Assembly (NCBI GenBank): GCA_946479335.1
Contig: CAMLFP010000061.1
Location: forward strand, 1-19,919
DNA length: 19,919 nucleotides
DNA from: an uncultured Archangium sp.
GTDB taxonomy: Bacteria; Myxococcota; Myxococcia; Myxococcales; Myxococcaceae
Direction: 5' to 3'
Below, in pieces: positions 10,670-18,453 of this stretch. Below the pieces are notes generated by a model. It was not told where the DNA came from, made no database searches, and saw only the letters and a list, made by a program, of their open reading frames with translations. Positions within the stretch are counted from its first letter, which is position 1, and each line of letters opens with the position of its first letter. A program made the position numbers and the translations under genes.

Positions 10670-10720
10670 CTGACGCGGCTTTTGCGTGCAGTCGCGGACT
10701 GCGCGCAGGTTCTGCGTCAG
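10670..10720. repeat. Large imperfect inverted repeat (stem-loop) at the 3' end of the TauE/SafE-like gene
   Basis: Outer arms CTGACGC (10670-10676) and GCGTCAG (10714-10720) flank symmetrical six-base internal loops. Inside these are TGCG/CGCA, a single mismatch and GCAGTC/GACTGC around a three-base loop. The structure takes in the stop codon of the minus-strand gene (10717-10719) and ends 14 bases before the next minus-strand start. It could act as a terminator or RNA-processing signal, but neither strand has a T-run after the inner stem. Confidence 0.6.
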
Positions 10721-11364
10721 CCGCACTGGGCGACCTCGGTGTGCAGCGTCAGCGCGCGGAAGATGAGGAGCCCCGCGGCGGCCAGCAGCACCGCCCGGCG
10801 GACCCACGGCGGCACCTGGAAGCGGCCGGCGCCGAGCTGCACCGCGCCCAGGGCCGGGGCGCTCCCGAGGGCGAACGCGCCCAGCACCAGCGCGCCGCGC
10901 GCCGGGGTCCCCGAGGCCAGCGCCGCGAGGAACATGCCGTACAGCAACCCGCACGGGAGAAAGGGCGTCGCCGCGCCCAGCAGCGCCGCGCGTGCCAGCG
11001 GCGAGGTGCGCTGACCCGCGCGCGCGAGGAGCCGGGAGACGCGCGCAACTCCGGGAATCGCGGGCAGTTTTCGCCCGACGTCGAACGCGGTGAGCACCAG
11101 CCCCGCGGCCATCACCCACGGCAGCACCGGCGTGACGTCGGTGCGCACCAGCAGCAGCGCCGAGCGGCCCAGCGCGCCCAGCGTGAAGCCCACCAACGCG
11201 TAGGCCGTGAGCCGCCCGAGCTGCCAGGCCAGCGCCGCGCGCGCGTCGCGTTGCTTCGCCAGCGGCAGGCACGCCAGCGGCCCGCACATCAGCGCGCAGT
11301 GCACACTTCCGGTGACTCCGGCCACGAGTGCGCCTGCGATGCCGAGTGACGCCAGCGTCTCCAC
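10717..11364 (-). CDS. TauE/SafE-like (DsbD_2-type) membrane protein linked to cbb3 oxidase assembly
   Basis: The 215-residue polytopic protein has about six hydrophobic segments. Its first helix contains GSVHCALMCGPL and a later one PFLPCGLLYG. The HC-x3-CGP and PCG cysteine motifs mark the sulfite exporter TauE/SafE-like group that overlaps the DsbD/CcdA-type transmembrane family (PF13386). Members of this group are frequently encoded beside ccoGHIS genes, where a role in copper or thiol handling for cytochrome oxidase assembly is suspected. The gene diverges from ccoI with about 50 bases between starts, which supports such a role. I prefer GTG 11364 because GAAGAGGA lies seven bases before it; ATG 11388 is in frame and would add eight residues. 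The substrate is unknown, and the name TauE/SafE should not be read as evidence for sulfite export. Confidence 0.88.
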   Translation of the reverse strand: METLASLGIAGALVAGVTGSVHCALMCGPLACLPLAKQRDARAALAWQLGRLTAYALVGFTLGALGRSALLLVRTDVTPVLPWVMAAGLVLTAFDVGRKLPAIPGVARVSRLLARAGQRTSPLARAALLGAATPFLPCGLLYGMFLAALASGTPARGALVLGAFALGSAPALGAVQLGAGRFQVPPWVRRAVLLAAAGLLIFRALTLHTEVAQCG

Positions 11365-11412
11365 GAACGCGTCCTCTTCAACGGGCATGCCATTCGCATT
11401 GCGTGCGCCGCC

Positions 11413-13782
11413 ATGAGCGCGAAGTGCATGCATTGCGGCAGTGTGGTCCCCGCTGGCGTCGAGGACCCGCGCTTCTGCTGCCATGGCTGCGCGTCGGTGT
11501 ACGCGTTGCTCCACGAAGAAGGGCTGGAGCGCTACTACGCGCTGGCCGACGGGCAGGTGACGCCGGTGCAGGCGTCGGAGGACCCGCGCAGCCACGCGTG
11601 GCTCGAGGCGATGCTGGCGCAGGCGCCCACCGACGACATGCGCAGCCTCTCGCTCGACGTGCAGGGCATCCACTGCGCGGCGTGCGTGTGGTTGATGAAC
11701 GAGACCTTCCAGCGCGCGAGCGGCGAGGCGGGCGGGGAGATCCTCGTCAACCCGGCGCTGGGCAGCGTGCGGCTCGACTGGCGCAAGGGCGCGTTCGACG
11801 TGCGCGCGTGGGTCGAGGAGGTGGAGCGCTTCGGCTACCGCTTCGGCCCGCCGAGAAAAGAGGCGACGCGCGCCAGCCGCGAGCTGCCGGTGCGCCTCGG
11901 GGTGAGCGCGGCCATCACCATCAACGTGATGCTGTTCTCCATCAGCTTCTATTTCGGCCTCGCGCCGGGAGACGAGGGCTTCACGCTCTTCTCGTGGCTG
12001 GCGCTGGCGCTCTCGACGGTGACGGTGCTGGTGGGCGGCTGGCCGTTCTTCCGCGCGGCGGTGCAGGGCGTGCGCAGCCGCGTGCTGCACCTCGACCTGC
12101 CCATCGCGCTGGGCATCGTGCTCGTCTACGGCACCTCGGTGGCGCAGTTCATCGCCTCGGGCGCGCGCGGCGACGTCTCGTACTTCGACACGCTCAACAC
12201 CTTCATCACCCTGATGCTGCTGGGGCGCTTCCTCCAGGAGCGCGTGCTGGAGCGCAACCGCCGCTACCTGTTGGAAGACGGCGGCGCCGAGGGGCTGCTG
12301 GTGCGCCGCGTGGTGGGCACCTCGGTGGAGCTGGTGCCCGCGCCGCGCGTGCGCAGCGGTGACACGCTGTGGGTCGCGCCCGGGGAGCTCGTGCCCGTCG
12401 CCTGCACGCTGCTCGACGAGGAGGCCCGCGTGCGCACCGACTGGATGACGGGCGAGCCCGAGCCGCTTGCGGTGCGCGAAGGCGAGCGGTTGCTGGCGGG
12501 CAGCTTCAACGGGGGCTCCAGCGCGTTCTCCGCGCGCGCGACGGAGGACTTTGCGCAGTCGCGGCTGGTGGAGCTGCTGCGCGCTCCGGCGCCGAAGCAG
12601 GGCACCGCGCACTTGCGCTGGTGGGACTCGTTGGCTCGCCGCTGGGTGGTGACGGTGCTGGGCGCGGCCACGTTGGGGCTGTTGCTGTGGCTCCCGCACG
12701 GCGTCGACGAGGCGCTGCGCGTCACCGTGTCGCTGCTGGTCATCACCTGCCCGTGCGCCATCGGCATCGCGATTCCCCTCGGGTACGAGCTGACGAGGTC
12801 GCGCCTGCGCCGCCGCGGCTTCTACGCGCGCGTACCCGACGCGCTCGATCGCGCGCTGGAGGTGAAGCACGTCGTCTTCGACAAGACCGGCACGCTGACG
12901 CTGGGGCGCCTCGAGTGGGTGAACCGCCAGGTGTTGAGTGAAGAGGTGCGCGACGTCGCGTGGAACCTCGCGGTGCGCTCCAGCCACCCGGTGAGCATGG
13001 CGATCGCCGCGGCGCTCGAGAAGCAGGGCGCGCGGTTCGCGTCGGCCGCGAAGGTGACCGAGGTCACGGGGCAGGGCGTGGAGTGGAAGCGCGCCGATGG
13101 CACGTGGTTCCTCGGCAAGGCCGCGGCGGGAGGAACGGCGCTGCTCCGCGACGGAGCGCTCGTCGCGCGCTTCGACTTCACCGAGGTGCCGCGGCCCGAC
13201 GCGCGCGAGTCGGTGCGCTGGCTCTCGGAGCAGGGCTACGGGTTGTGGCTGCTCTCCGGCGACACGCAGGCGCACGTGACGAAGCTGGCGACCGCGCTGG
13301 GCCTCGACCCGGCGCGCGCATTCGGCGGCTGCACGCCCGAAGACAAGGCGCGCCGGTTGCGCGAGCTGGGGGCCGACCACGCGCTGTACCTGGGCGACGG
13401 CGTCAACGACGCGCTGGCGTTCGAGGCTGCGCTGCTCGCGGGCACGCCGGCCATCGAGCGCCCGGTGATGCCCTCACGCAGCGACTTCTTCCTCGTGGGC
13501 CAGGGCCTCGCGCCGCTGTGTGAGGCGCTCTTCGCTGCGCGGCGGTTGCGCGTGGTGGTGAACCGGGTGCTGGCGCTCTCCATCGCGTACAACGTGCTGG
13601 CCATCGCCGCGTCGCTCGCCGGGTGGATGACCCCGCTGGCCGCCGCCATCAGCATGCCTGTCAGCACCTTGACGTTGATCTTCATCACCGTGCGCGGGCT
13701 GCGCGGAGGTTGGCAAGCGCCGTGCAGTGTCACCACTCCGTCATGGTCTGTCCCCACGTCGTCGCTGCAGTCCCTGCGTTGA
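11413..13782 (+). CDS. ccoI: Copper-translocating P-type ATPase for cbb3 oxidase (CcoI/FixI)
   Basis: CcoI is a P1B-type ATPase in the inner membrane needed to supply copper to the CcoN active site. The 789-residue protein begins with a cysteine-rich metal-binding module (C-x2-C at 5-8, FCCHGC at 21-26) typical of the CcoI/FixI group. A heavy-metal-associated domain with GIHCAAC (Cys88, Cys91) comes next. Membrane helices follow, then the actuator loop ending in TGEP and the ion-site motif CPC (446-448). The catalytic domain has DKTGT (phosphorylated Asp490), SSHP (His525-Pro526) and GDGVND (661-666), then two last helices ending with MPVSTLTLIF. All ATPase motifs are intact. About 20 Ser/Thr/Pro-rich residues after RGLRGG form an unusual tail. 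No clear Shine-Dalgarno precedes ATG 11413. It is the first gene of the rightward cco array. Confidence 0.96.
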   Translation: MSAKCMHCGSVVPAGVEDPRFCCHGCASVYALLHEEGLERYYALADGQVTPVQASEDPRSHAWLEAMLAQAPTDDMRSLSLDVQGIHCAACVWLMNETFQRASGEAGGEILVNPALGSVRLDWRKGAFDVRAWVEEVERFGYRFGPPRKEATRASRELPVRLGVSAAITINVMLFSISFYFGLAPGDEGFTLFSWLALALSTVTVLVGGWPFFRAAVQGVRSRVLHLDLPIALGIVLVYGTSVAQFIASGARGDVSYFDTLNTFITLMLLGRFLQERVLERNRRYLLEDGGAEGLLVRRVVGTSVELVPAPRVRSGDTLWVAPGELVPVACTLLDEEARVRTDWMTGEPEPLAVREGERLLAGSFNGGSSAFSARATEDFAQSRLVELLRAPAPKQGTAHLRWWDSLARRWVVTVLGAATLGLLLWLPHGVDEALRVTVSLLVITCPCAIGIAIPLGYELTRSRLRRRGFYARVPDALDRALEVKHVVFDKTGTLTLGRLEWVNRQVLSEEVRDVAWNLAVRSSHPVSMAIAAALEKQGARFASAAKVTEVTGQGVEWKRADGTWFLGKAAAGGTALLRDGALVARFDFTEVPRPDARESVRWLSEQGYGLWLLSGDTQAHVTKLATALGLDPARAFGGCTPEDKARRLRELGADHALYLGDGVNDALAFEAALLAGTPAIERPVMPSRSDFFLVGQGLAPLCEALFAARRLRVVVNRVLALSIAYNVLAIAASLAGWMTPLAAAISMPVSTLTLIFITVRGLRGGWQAPCSVTTPSWSVPTSSLQSLR

Positions 13783-13816
13783 ACCGCTGGCGCGCGCACC
13801 TTTTGCGGAGTCACTC

Positions 13817-13987
13817 GTGAGCGTCATCGCCTTGCAGGTCTTCGTGAGCCTGATGTTGGTGCTCAGCGCAGTGATCCTGTTCATCTGGACGGTGCGCAGC
13901 CGCACGCTGGAGCACTCCGACCGCCTGTCGCTCGCGCCCCTCGATGACGAGCGCCGAACCCCTGTTCACCCCGGAGAGAAAGAATGA
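13817..13987 (+). CDS. ccoS: cbb3-type cytochrome oxidase assembly protein CcoS
   Basis: This is a 56-residue single-span membrane protein. One helix (about residues 3-25, ending FIWTVRS) is followed by a short soluble tail with HSDRLSLAPLDDE, the usual CcoS pattern of a membrane anchor followed by a D-x-L/L-x-D-D motif. CcoS is required for cofactor insertion into the cbb3 oxidase. I chose GTG 13817 because GGAG lies six bases before it; the frame is open further upstream, but that stretch overlaps the ccoI 3' end and does not look like CcoS. It starts 34 bases after ccoI, and its stop overlaps the ccoNO start as ATGA, indicating translational coupling. Confidence 0.92.
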   Translation: MSVIALQVFVSLMLVLSAVILFIWTVRSRTLEHSDRLSLAPLDDERRTPVHPGEKE

Positions 13988-16311
13988 GTACGCGCATTGA
14001 ACGCATCTCGTACGACGACGAGAGCGTCCGCAGGTTCATGTTGGCGTCGATCGTGTTTGGCGCCATCGGCATGCTGGTGGGCGTGTGGGTCGCGCTGGAA
14101 TTGGCGTGGCCGCAGCTGAACTTCGGCATCCCCTACACGACGTTCTCGCGGCTTCGCCCGCTGCACACCAACGCGGTCATCTTCGCGTTCGTCGGCAACA
14201 TGATGTTCGCCGGCATCTACTACTCGACGCAGCGGTTGCTGAAGGCGCGCATGTTCAGCGACACGCTCTCCAGCATCCACTTCTGGGGGTGGCAGCTGAT
14301 CATCGTCGCGGCGGCCATCACGCTGCCGTTGGGCATCACCACCTCGAAGGAATACGCCGAGCTGGAGTGGCCCATCGACGTGGCCATCGCGGTGATCTGG
14401 GTGGTGTTCGCCATCAACTTCTTCGGCACGCTGGCGAAGCGGCATGAGAAGCATCTGTACGTCGCCATCTGGTTCTACATCGCGACCATCGTCACCGTGG
14501 CGGTGCTGCACATCGTCAACTCGCTGGCGCTGCCGCTCTCGCCGCTCAAGAGCTACTCGGTGTTCTCCGGCGTGCAGGATGCGCTGGTGCAGTGGTGGTA
14601 CGGGCACAACGCGGTCGCGTTCTTCCTGACCACGCCGATCCTCGGCATCATGTACTACTTCCTCCCGAAGGCGGCGGAGCGGCCGGTGTACTCGTACCGG
14701 CTCTCCATCATCCACTTCTGGGCGCTGGTGTTCATGTACATCTGGGCCGGCCCGCACCACCTGCTCTACACCGCGCTGCCGAACTGGGCGCAGTCGCTGG
14801 GCATGGTCTTCTCGCTGATGCTCTGGGCGCCGTCGTGGGGCGGCATGTTGAACGGTCTGCTCACGCTGCGCGGCGCGTGGGACAAGGTTCGCACCGACCC
14901 CGTGCTCAAGTTCTTCGTGGCGGGCGTCACCTTCTACGGCATGGCCACCTTCGAGGGCCCGCTGCTGTCGATCAAGGCCGTCTCGTCACTCGCGCACTAC
15001 ACCGATTGGATCATCGGCCACGTGCACGGCGGCGCGCTCGGGTGGAACGGCCTGATGGCGGCCGGCGTCTTCTATTGGCTGACGCCGCGCCTCTGGAACA
15101 AGCCGCTGCACAGCAAGAGCGCCGCTGACGCCCACTTCTGGATGGCGACCGTCGGCATCGTCCTCTACATGCTGGCGATGTGGTACTCGGGCGTGAACCA
15201 GGGCCTCATGTGGCGGGCCCAGAACCCCGACGGCACGCTGATGTACCCGGCCTTCGTGGAGACGCTCAAAGCGATCCGCCCGATGTACATCGTGCGCGCG
15301 CTGGGCGGCACGCTGTACCTCACCGGCTTCGTGCTGATGATCTGGAACCTCGCGAAGACCATCGCGGGCGCGAAGAAGGTCGACGGCAGCGCTGACGTCA
15401 CCGTCACCGACGAGGTCGCTCCGGAGAGCGTGGGCTCGGTGCTCGCCGGGCGGCCGCTGTGGTTCACCGTGGTGGGCCTGGTGCTGATGCTCGCCTTCTT
15501 CTTCGTCGACAGCGTGGTGGCGGCCATCGGCCTCGCGGTGGGCGTGCTGGTGGTCGGCGAGGTCGCGTACGTGATGAACAAGCGCATGCGCGCGGCGGGT
15601 GGCGCGTCGTGGTTCGGCCTCATCGAGCGCCGGCCGCTGGCCTTCACCGTGCTGACGTTGATCGCGGTGCTGGTGGGCGGCGTGGCGGAGATCCTCCCGA
15701 CGGTGCTGGTGAAGCAGGCGGTGCCGGCGACGGGCGCGGCGCAGAAGCCGTACACCGCGCTCGAGTTGCAGGGCCGCGACCTCTACACGCGCGAAGGTTG
15801 CTACGTGTGCCACTCGCAGATGATCCGCCCGATGGTGGCGGAGTTCCAACGCTACGGCGAGGCGTCGCGCGCCGAGGAGTTCATCTACGACCACCCGTTC
15901 CAGTGGGGGTCCAAGCGCACCGGGCCTGACCTGCACCGCATCGGCGGCCGCTACCCGAGCCTCTGGCACTACAAGCACCTGATGGATCCGCGCGACACCA
16001 GCGAGGGCTCCAACATGCCGTCGTACGCGTGGTTCAAGGACAACAAGATCGACGTGAAGCTGGCGAGCCGCAAGCTGGCGCTGATGCAGAAGCTGGGCGT
16101 GCCGTACACCAACGCCGACATCGACAACGCGGAGGCCTCGCAGCAGGCGCAGGCCGCGGCCATCGTCGCCGACCTCAAGGCGGGCGGCGTCGACGTCGAA
16201 TGGAACAGCGAGATGGTGGCCATCATCTCGTACCTCCAGCGCCTCGGCCGCGACGCGGGCGTCAAGCCGCTCGACGACGCGCCCAAGACCGCCGCCCTCG
16301 GAGGGAACTGA
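13984..16311 (+). CDS. ccoNO: Fused cbb3 oxidase subunits I and II (CcoN-CcoO)
   Basis: One uninterrupted 775-residue frame holds both subunits that are usually separate. The CcoN part (about 1-460) is the haem-copper catalytic subunit. Visible haem/CuB ligand candidates are His61 in LHTNAV, His208 in WWYGHNAV, His258-His259 in AGPHHLL and His346/His348 in GHVHGGALGW. A charged linker (about 455-485) and two extra hydrophobic segments (about 490-535) join it to the CcoO part. CcoO starts near RRPLAFTVLTLIAV, a single anchor helix, then a monohaem cytochrome c with CYVCH (Cys606, Cys609, His610) followed by SQMIRPM, and the axial Met678 in SNMPSY. Electrons from CcoO pass directly to CcoN, where oxygen is reduced with proton pumping. 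ATG 13984 overlaps the ccoS stop. ccoQ follows after one base. Confidence 0.96.
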   Translation: MSTRIERISYDDESVRRFMLASIVFGAIGMLVGVWVALELAWPQLNFGIPYTTFSRLRPLHTNAVIFAFVGNMMFAGIYYSTQRLLKARMFSDTLSSIHFWGWQLIIVAAAITLPLGITTSKEYAELEWPIDVAIAVIWVVFAINFFGTLAKRHEKHLYVAIWFYIATIVTVAVLHIVNSLALPLSPLKSYSVFSGVQDALVQWWYGHNAVAFFLTTPILGIMYYFLPKAAERPVYSYRLSIIHFWALVFMYIWAGPHHLLYTALPNWAQSLGMVFSLMLWAPSWGGMLNGLLTLRGAWDKVRTDPVLKFFVAGVTFYGMATFEGPLLSIKAVSSLAHYTDWIIGHVHGGALGWNGLMAAGVFYWLTPRLWNKPLHSKSAADAHFWMATVGIVLYMLAMWYSGVNQGLMWRAQNPDGTLMYPAFVETLKAIRPMYIVRALGGTLYLTGFVLMIWNLAKTIAGAKKVDGSADVTVTDEVAPESVGSVLAGRPLWFTVVGLVLMLAFFFVDSVVAAIGLAVGVLVVGEVAYVMNKRMRAAGGASWFGLIERRPLAFTVLTLIAVLVGGVAEILPTVLVKQAVPATGAAQKPYTALELQGRDLYTREGCYVCHSQMIRPMVAEFQRYGEASRAEEFIYDHPFQWGSKRTGPDLHRIGGRYPSLWHYKHLMDPRDTSEGSNMPSYAWFKDNKIDVKLASRKLALMQKLGVPYTNADIDNAEASQQAQAAAIVADLKAGGVDVEWNSEMVAIISYLQRLGRDAGVKPLDDAPKTAALGGN

Positions 16312-16312
16312 C

Positions 16313-16489
16313 ATGTACAAACAGTTCTTCGCGGGCATGGAGTTCACCGCGCTGCCGCTCTTCGCGCTGGCGCTGTTCCTGGTCTTCTTCGTGGCGGTGA
16401 CGGTTCGCGTGTTCGCGCTGCATCGCAAGGCTGATTTCGACGCGGTGGCTGCGCTGCCGCTCAACGACGAATCGGAGAGCAAGTCATGA
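16313..16489 (+). CDS. ccoQ: cbb3 oxidase small subunit CcoQ
   Basis: This is a 58-residue protein with one membrane helix (about residues 14-33, rich in Leu, Phe and Val) followed by an acidic tail (LPLNDESESKS). CcoQ/FixQ is a small membrane subunit that stabilises the cbb3 complex. Sequence conservation in this family is low, so the assignment rests on size, topology and position: it lies exactly between ccoNO and ccoP, starts one base after the ccoNO stop, and its stop overlaps the ccoP start as ATGA. GAGGGAACTGAC just upstream of ATG 16313 provides a strong ribosome-binding site. Confidence 0.85.
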   Translation: MYKQFFAGMEFTALPLFALALFLVFFVAVTVRVFALHRKADFDAVAALPLNDESESKS

Positions 16490-17022
16490 GCAACGGACCC
16501 CTTCACGAGTACGACGGCATTCAAGAAGAAGACAACCACCTGCCGAACTGGTGGCTGGCGGTGCTCTTCGGCTCCATCGTCTTCGGCTTCGGCTACTGGT
16601 TCGTGCTGCACACCACCCGGCAGATGACGTCGCACGAAGACGACTACCGCGCGGAGGTCGAGGCGCTGAAGAAGGCGCGCATCGCGGCCAACCCCACGAG
16701 CGACGAGGCGATCATCGCGCTGACGCAAGACCCGGCGAAGGTCGAGGAGGGCAAGCAGGTCTTCGCGTCGACCTGCGCGGCCTGTCACGCGGCGGAGGCG
16801 CAGGGCCTCGTGGGCCCCAACCTCACCGACAAGTTCTGGATCCACGGGAACAAGCCCACCGACATCGTGAAGGCCGTCACCGACGGCTTCCCCGACAAGG
16901 GCATGCCGCCGTGGGGCCCGGTGCTGGGGCCCGAGAAGGTGCGCAAGGTCGCGGCCTACATCGTGACCCTCAAGAACACCAACCACCCCGGCAAGGACCC
17001 GCAGGGCGAGGCGCTGGAGTAA
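16486..17022 (+). CDS. ccoP: cbb3 oxidase subunit III, short single-haem CcoP
   Basis: CcoP is the membrane-anchored cytochrome c that delivers electrons to the CcoO/CcoN core. The 178-residue protein opens with the typical EEDNHLPNWW motif and one membrane helix (about residues 20-43), then a charged spacer. A single cytochrome c domain follows with CAACH (Cys97, Cys100, His101), GPNLTDKFW and the axial Met140 in KGMPPWG. Classical CcoP/FixP is around 290-300 residues with two haem c motifs; here the second cytochrome domain is absent and the protein ends soon after VAAYIVTLKN. There is no frameshift and the next gene starts four bases later, so the short form looks native, not truncated. 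GAGAGCAAG before ATG 16486 supplies the ribosome-binding site. Confidence 0.95.
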   Translation: MSNGPLHEYDGIQEEDNHLPNWWLAVLFGSIVFGFGYWFVLHTTRQMTSHEDDYRAEVEALKKARIAANPTSDEAIIALTQDPAKVEEGKQVFASTCAACHAAEAQGLVGPNLTDKFWIHGNKPTDIVKAVTDGFPDKGMPPWGPVLGPEKVRKVAAYIVTLKNTNHPGKDPQGEALE

Positions 17023-17026
17023 CGCC

Positions 17027-18418
17027 ATGAGCGCGCCGCAAGCCACGTTGGGGTCGATGAAGTCTGATGGCTCGCGGTTGCGGGTACACCCGGCTGATGT
17101 GAAGGGGCGCTTCAACACGTGGCGCCGGGTGGTCTTCGGCGCGCTCATCGCGTTCTACGTCGCGGCGCCCTTCATCCCGGTGCGCGGGCACCCGATGATC
17201 CAGTTGGATGTCCAGCACCGGCGCTTCTACTTCTTCGGGCAGACCTTCAACGCGCAGGACTTCTGGCTCATCCTCCTGCTGACGTTGAGCTTCGTGTTCG
17301 GCCTGCTGGCCTTCACCGCCTGGCGCGGGCGTGTGTGGTGCGGCTGGGCCTGCCCGCAGACGGTGTTCCTCGAGGGCGTGTACCGGCCCATCGAGCGCTG
17401 GTTCGACGGCTCGCGAGAAGCGCGGGTGCGGCTCGACGCGCAGCGCAGCTCGTTCTCGAAGGTCGCGCGGCGCGTGGCGCGCTTCGTGGTGTACCTGGTG
17501 GTGAGCGCCGCCATCGCGCACACCGCCACCGCGCTCTTCGTCTCGCCCAGGGAGCTGTGGCTCATGCTGCGCGAAGGCCCGGTCGCGCACATGGAGGCCT
17601 TCCTCCTGACGCTGGGCTTCACGGTGGTGCTGCAGTTCAACTTCTGGTGGTTCCGCGAGCAGTTCTGCGTGGTGCTGTGCCCGTACGGGCGCCTCCAGTC
17701 GGTGCTGCACGATCGCGACTCCATCACCGTGGCCTACGACGAGCAGCGCGGCGAGCCGCGCGGCAAGGTGGGCCAGACCACCGGCGACTGCATCGACTGC
17801 AAGCGCTGCGTGGTGGTGTGCCCGACGGGCATCGATATCCGCAACGGGTTGCAGATGGAGTGCCTCGCGTGCACCGCCTGCGTCGACGCCTGCGACGACG
17901 TGATGGACAAGGTGCATCGGCCGCGGGGGCTCATCCGCTTTGCGTCGCAGCGCGAGCTGTCGCGCCGCGAGGGCCAGGCGGTGGCCGCCCCGACGAAGCC
18001 CGAGCGCAAGACGCTGCGCCCGCGCGTGCTGGTCTACGGGCTGCTGACGCTGGTGTCGGTCGGCGTGCTGCTGGTGGCGCTGGCGCAACGCGCGCCCTTC
18101 GAGGCCAACGTGGTGCGTGCGCGCGGCGCGATGCCGTACTTCATCGACGGCGAGCGCGTGACCAACGCCTTCGAGGTGCACCTCTTCAACAAGCAGCCCG
18201 ACGCGTCGAAGTTCTCACTGTCGGTGCGCGCGCCCGACGGCGCCCAGGTGGTGGTGGGCACCCCGTCGCTGGAGCTCGCGTCGCTCACCGACGCGCGCGT
18301 GCCGGTGTCGGTGTCGCTGCCGAAGGCGCAGGCCACCGGCGTGCACCTCACGCTGGAGGTGAAGGACGAGACCACCGGCGCCGTGCGCGAGGTGCCGGTG
18401 CGCTTCCTGGCGCCGTGA
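17027..18418 (+). CDS. ccoG: cbb3 oxidase accessory protein CcoG (4Fe-4S, FixG/RdxA family)
   Basis: CcoG is a membrane iron-sulfur protein of the cbb3 assembly pathway, reported in Rhodobacter as a copper reductase. The 463-residue product has a cytoplasmic N-terminus, several helices with WCGWACPQTVF and CVVLCPYGRLQS on loops, then two ferredoxin-type clusters: C-x2-C-x2-C-x3-CP at 255-266 and C-x2-C-x2-C-x3-C at 279-289. A further helix (about 330-350) and a C-terminal Ig-like domain, as in the IgFixC region of the family, follow. All cluster cysteines are present and the length matches the family. It starts four bases after ccoP and is the last gene of the array. The expected neighbour ccoH is missing: ccoG is followed at once by a convergent ATPase gene. 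Confidence 0.96.
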   Translation: MSAPQATLGSMKSDGSRLRVHPADVKGRFNTWRRVVFGALIAFYVAAPFIPVRGHPMIQLDVQHRRFYFFGQTFNAQDFWLILLLTLSFVFGLLAFTAWRGRVWCGWACPQTVFLEGVYRPIERWFDGSREARVRLDAQRSSFSKVARRVARFVVYLVVSAAIAHTATALFVSPRELWLMLREGPVAHMEAFLLTLGFTVVLQFNFWWFREQFCVVLCPYGRLQSVLHDRDSITVAYDEQRGEPRGKVGQTTGDCIDCKRCVVVCPTGIDIRNGLQMECLACTACVDACDDVMDKVHRPRGLIRFASQRELSRREGQAVAAPTKPERKTLRPRVLVYGLLTLVSVGVLLVALAQRAPFEANVVRARGAMPYFIDGERVTNAFEVHLFNKQPDASKFSLSVRAPDGAQVVVGTPSLELASLTDARVPVSVSLPKAQATGVHLTLEVKDETTGAVREVPVRFLAP

Positions 18419-18421
18419 CGG

Positions 18422-18453
18422 GCGGGCAGTGACTCAACGAAGGAGCTGCCCGC
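18422..18453. terminator. Inverted repeat between convergent ccoG and ATPase genes, possible bidirectional terminator
   Basis: GCGGGCAG (18422-18429) and CTGCCCGC (18446-18453) form a perfect 8-bp GC-rich stem with a 16-base loop. It lies 3 bases after the ccoG stop and takes in the last codons of the opposing ATPase gene. It has no T-run on either side and a rather large loop, so the terminator role is tentative and rests mainly on position. Confidence 0.35.

Noticed and set aside
10717..13380. Minus-strand open frame of 887 codons covering the TauE/SafE-like gene and much of ccoI
   Set aside because: Only its last 215-223 codons form a membrane protein. The rest is Arg/His/Ala-rich and antisense to the fully motif-bearing ccoI, a typical GC-rich shadow frame.
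13727..13816. Longer ccoS start at ATG 13727
   Set aside because: The extra 30 residues overlap ccoI, are Arg/Pro/Cys-rich and precede a well-placed GGAG and GTG start that gives a normal CcoS.
14986..17148. Minus-strand 720-codon frame opposite ccoNO, ccoQ and ccoP
   Set aside because: It is low-complexity His/Arg/Val-rich sequence antisense to genes with complete cofactor motifs.
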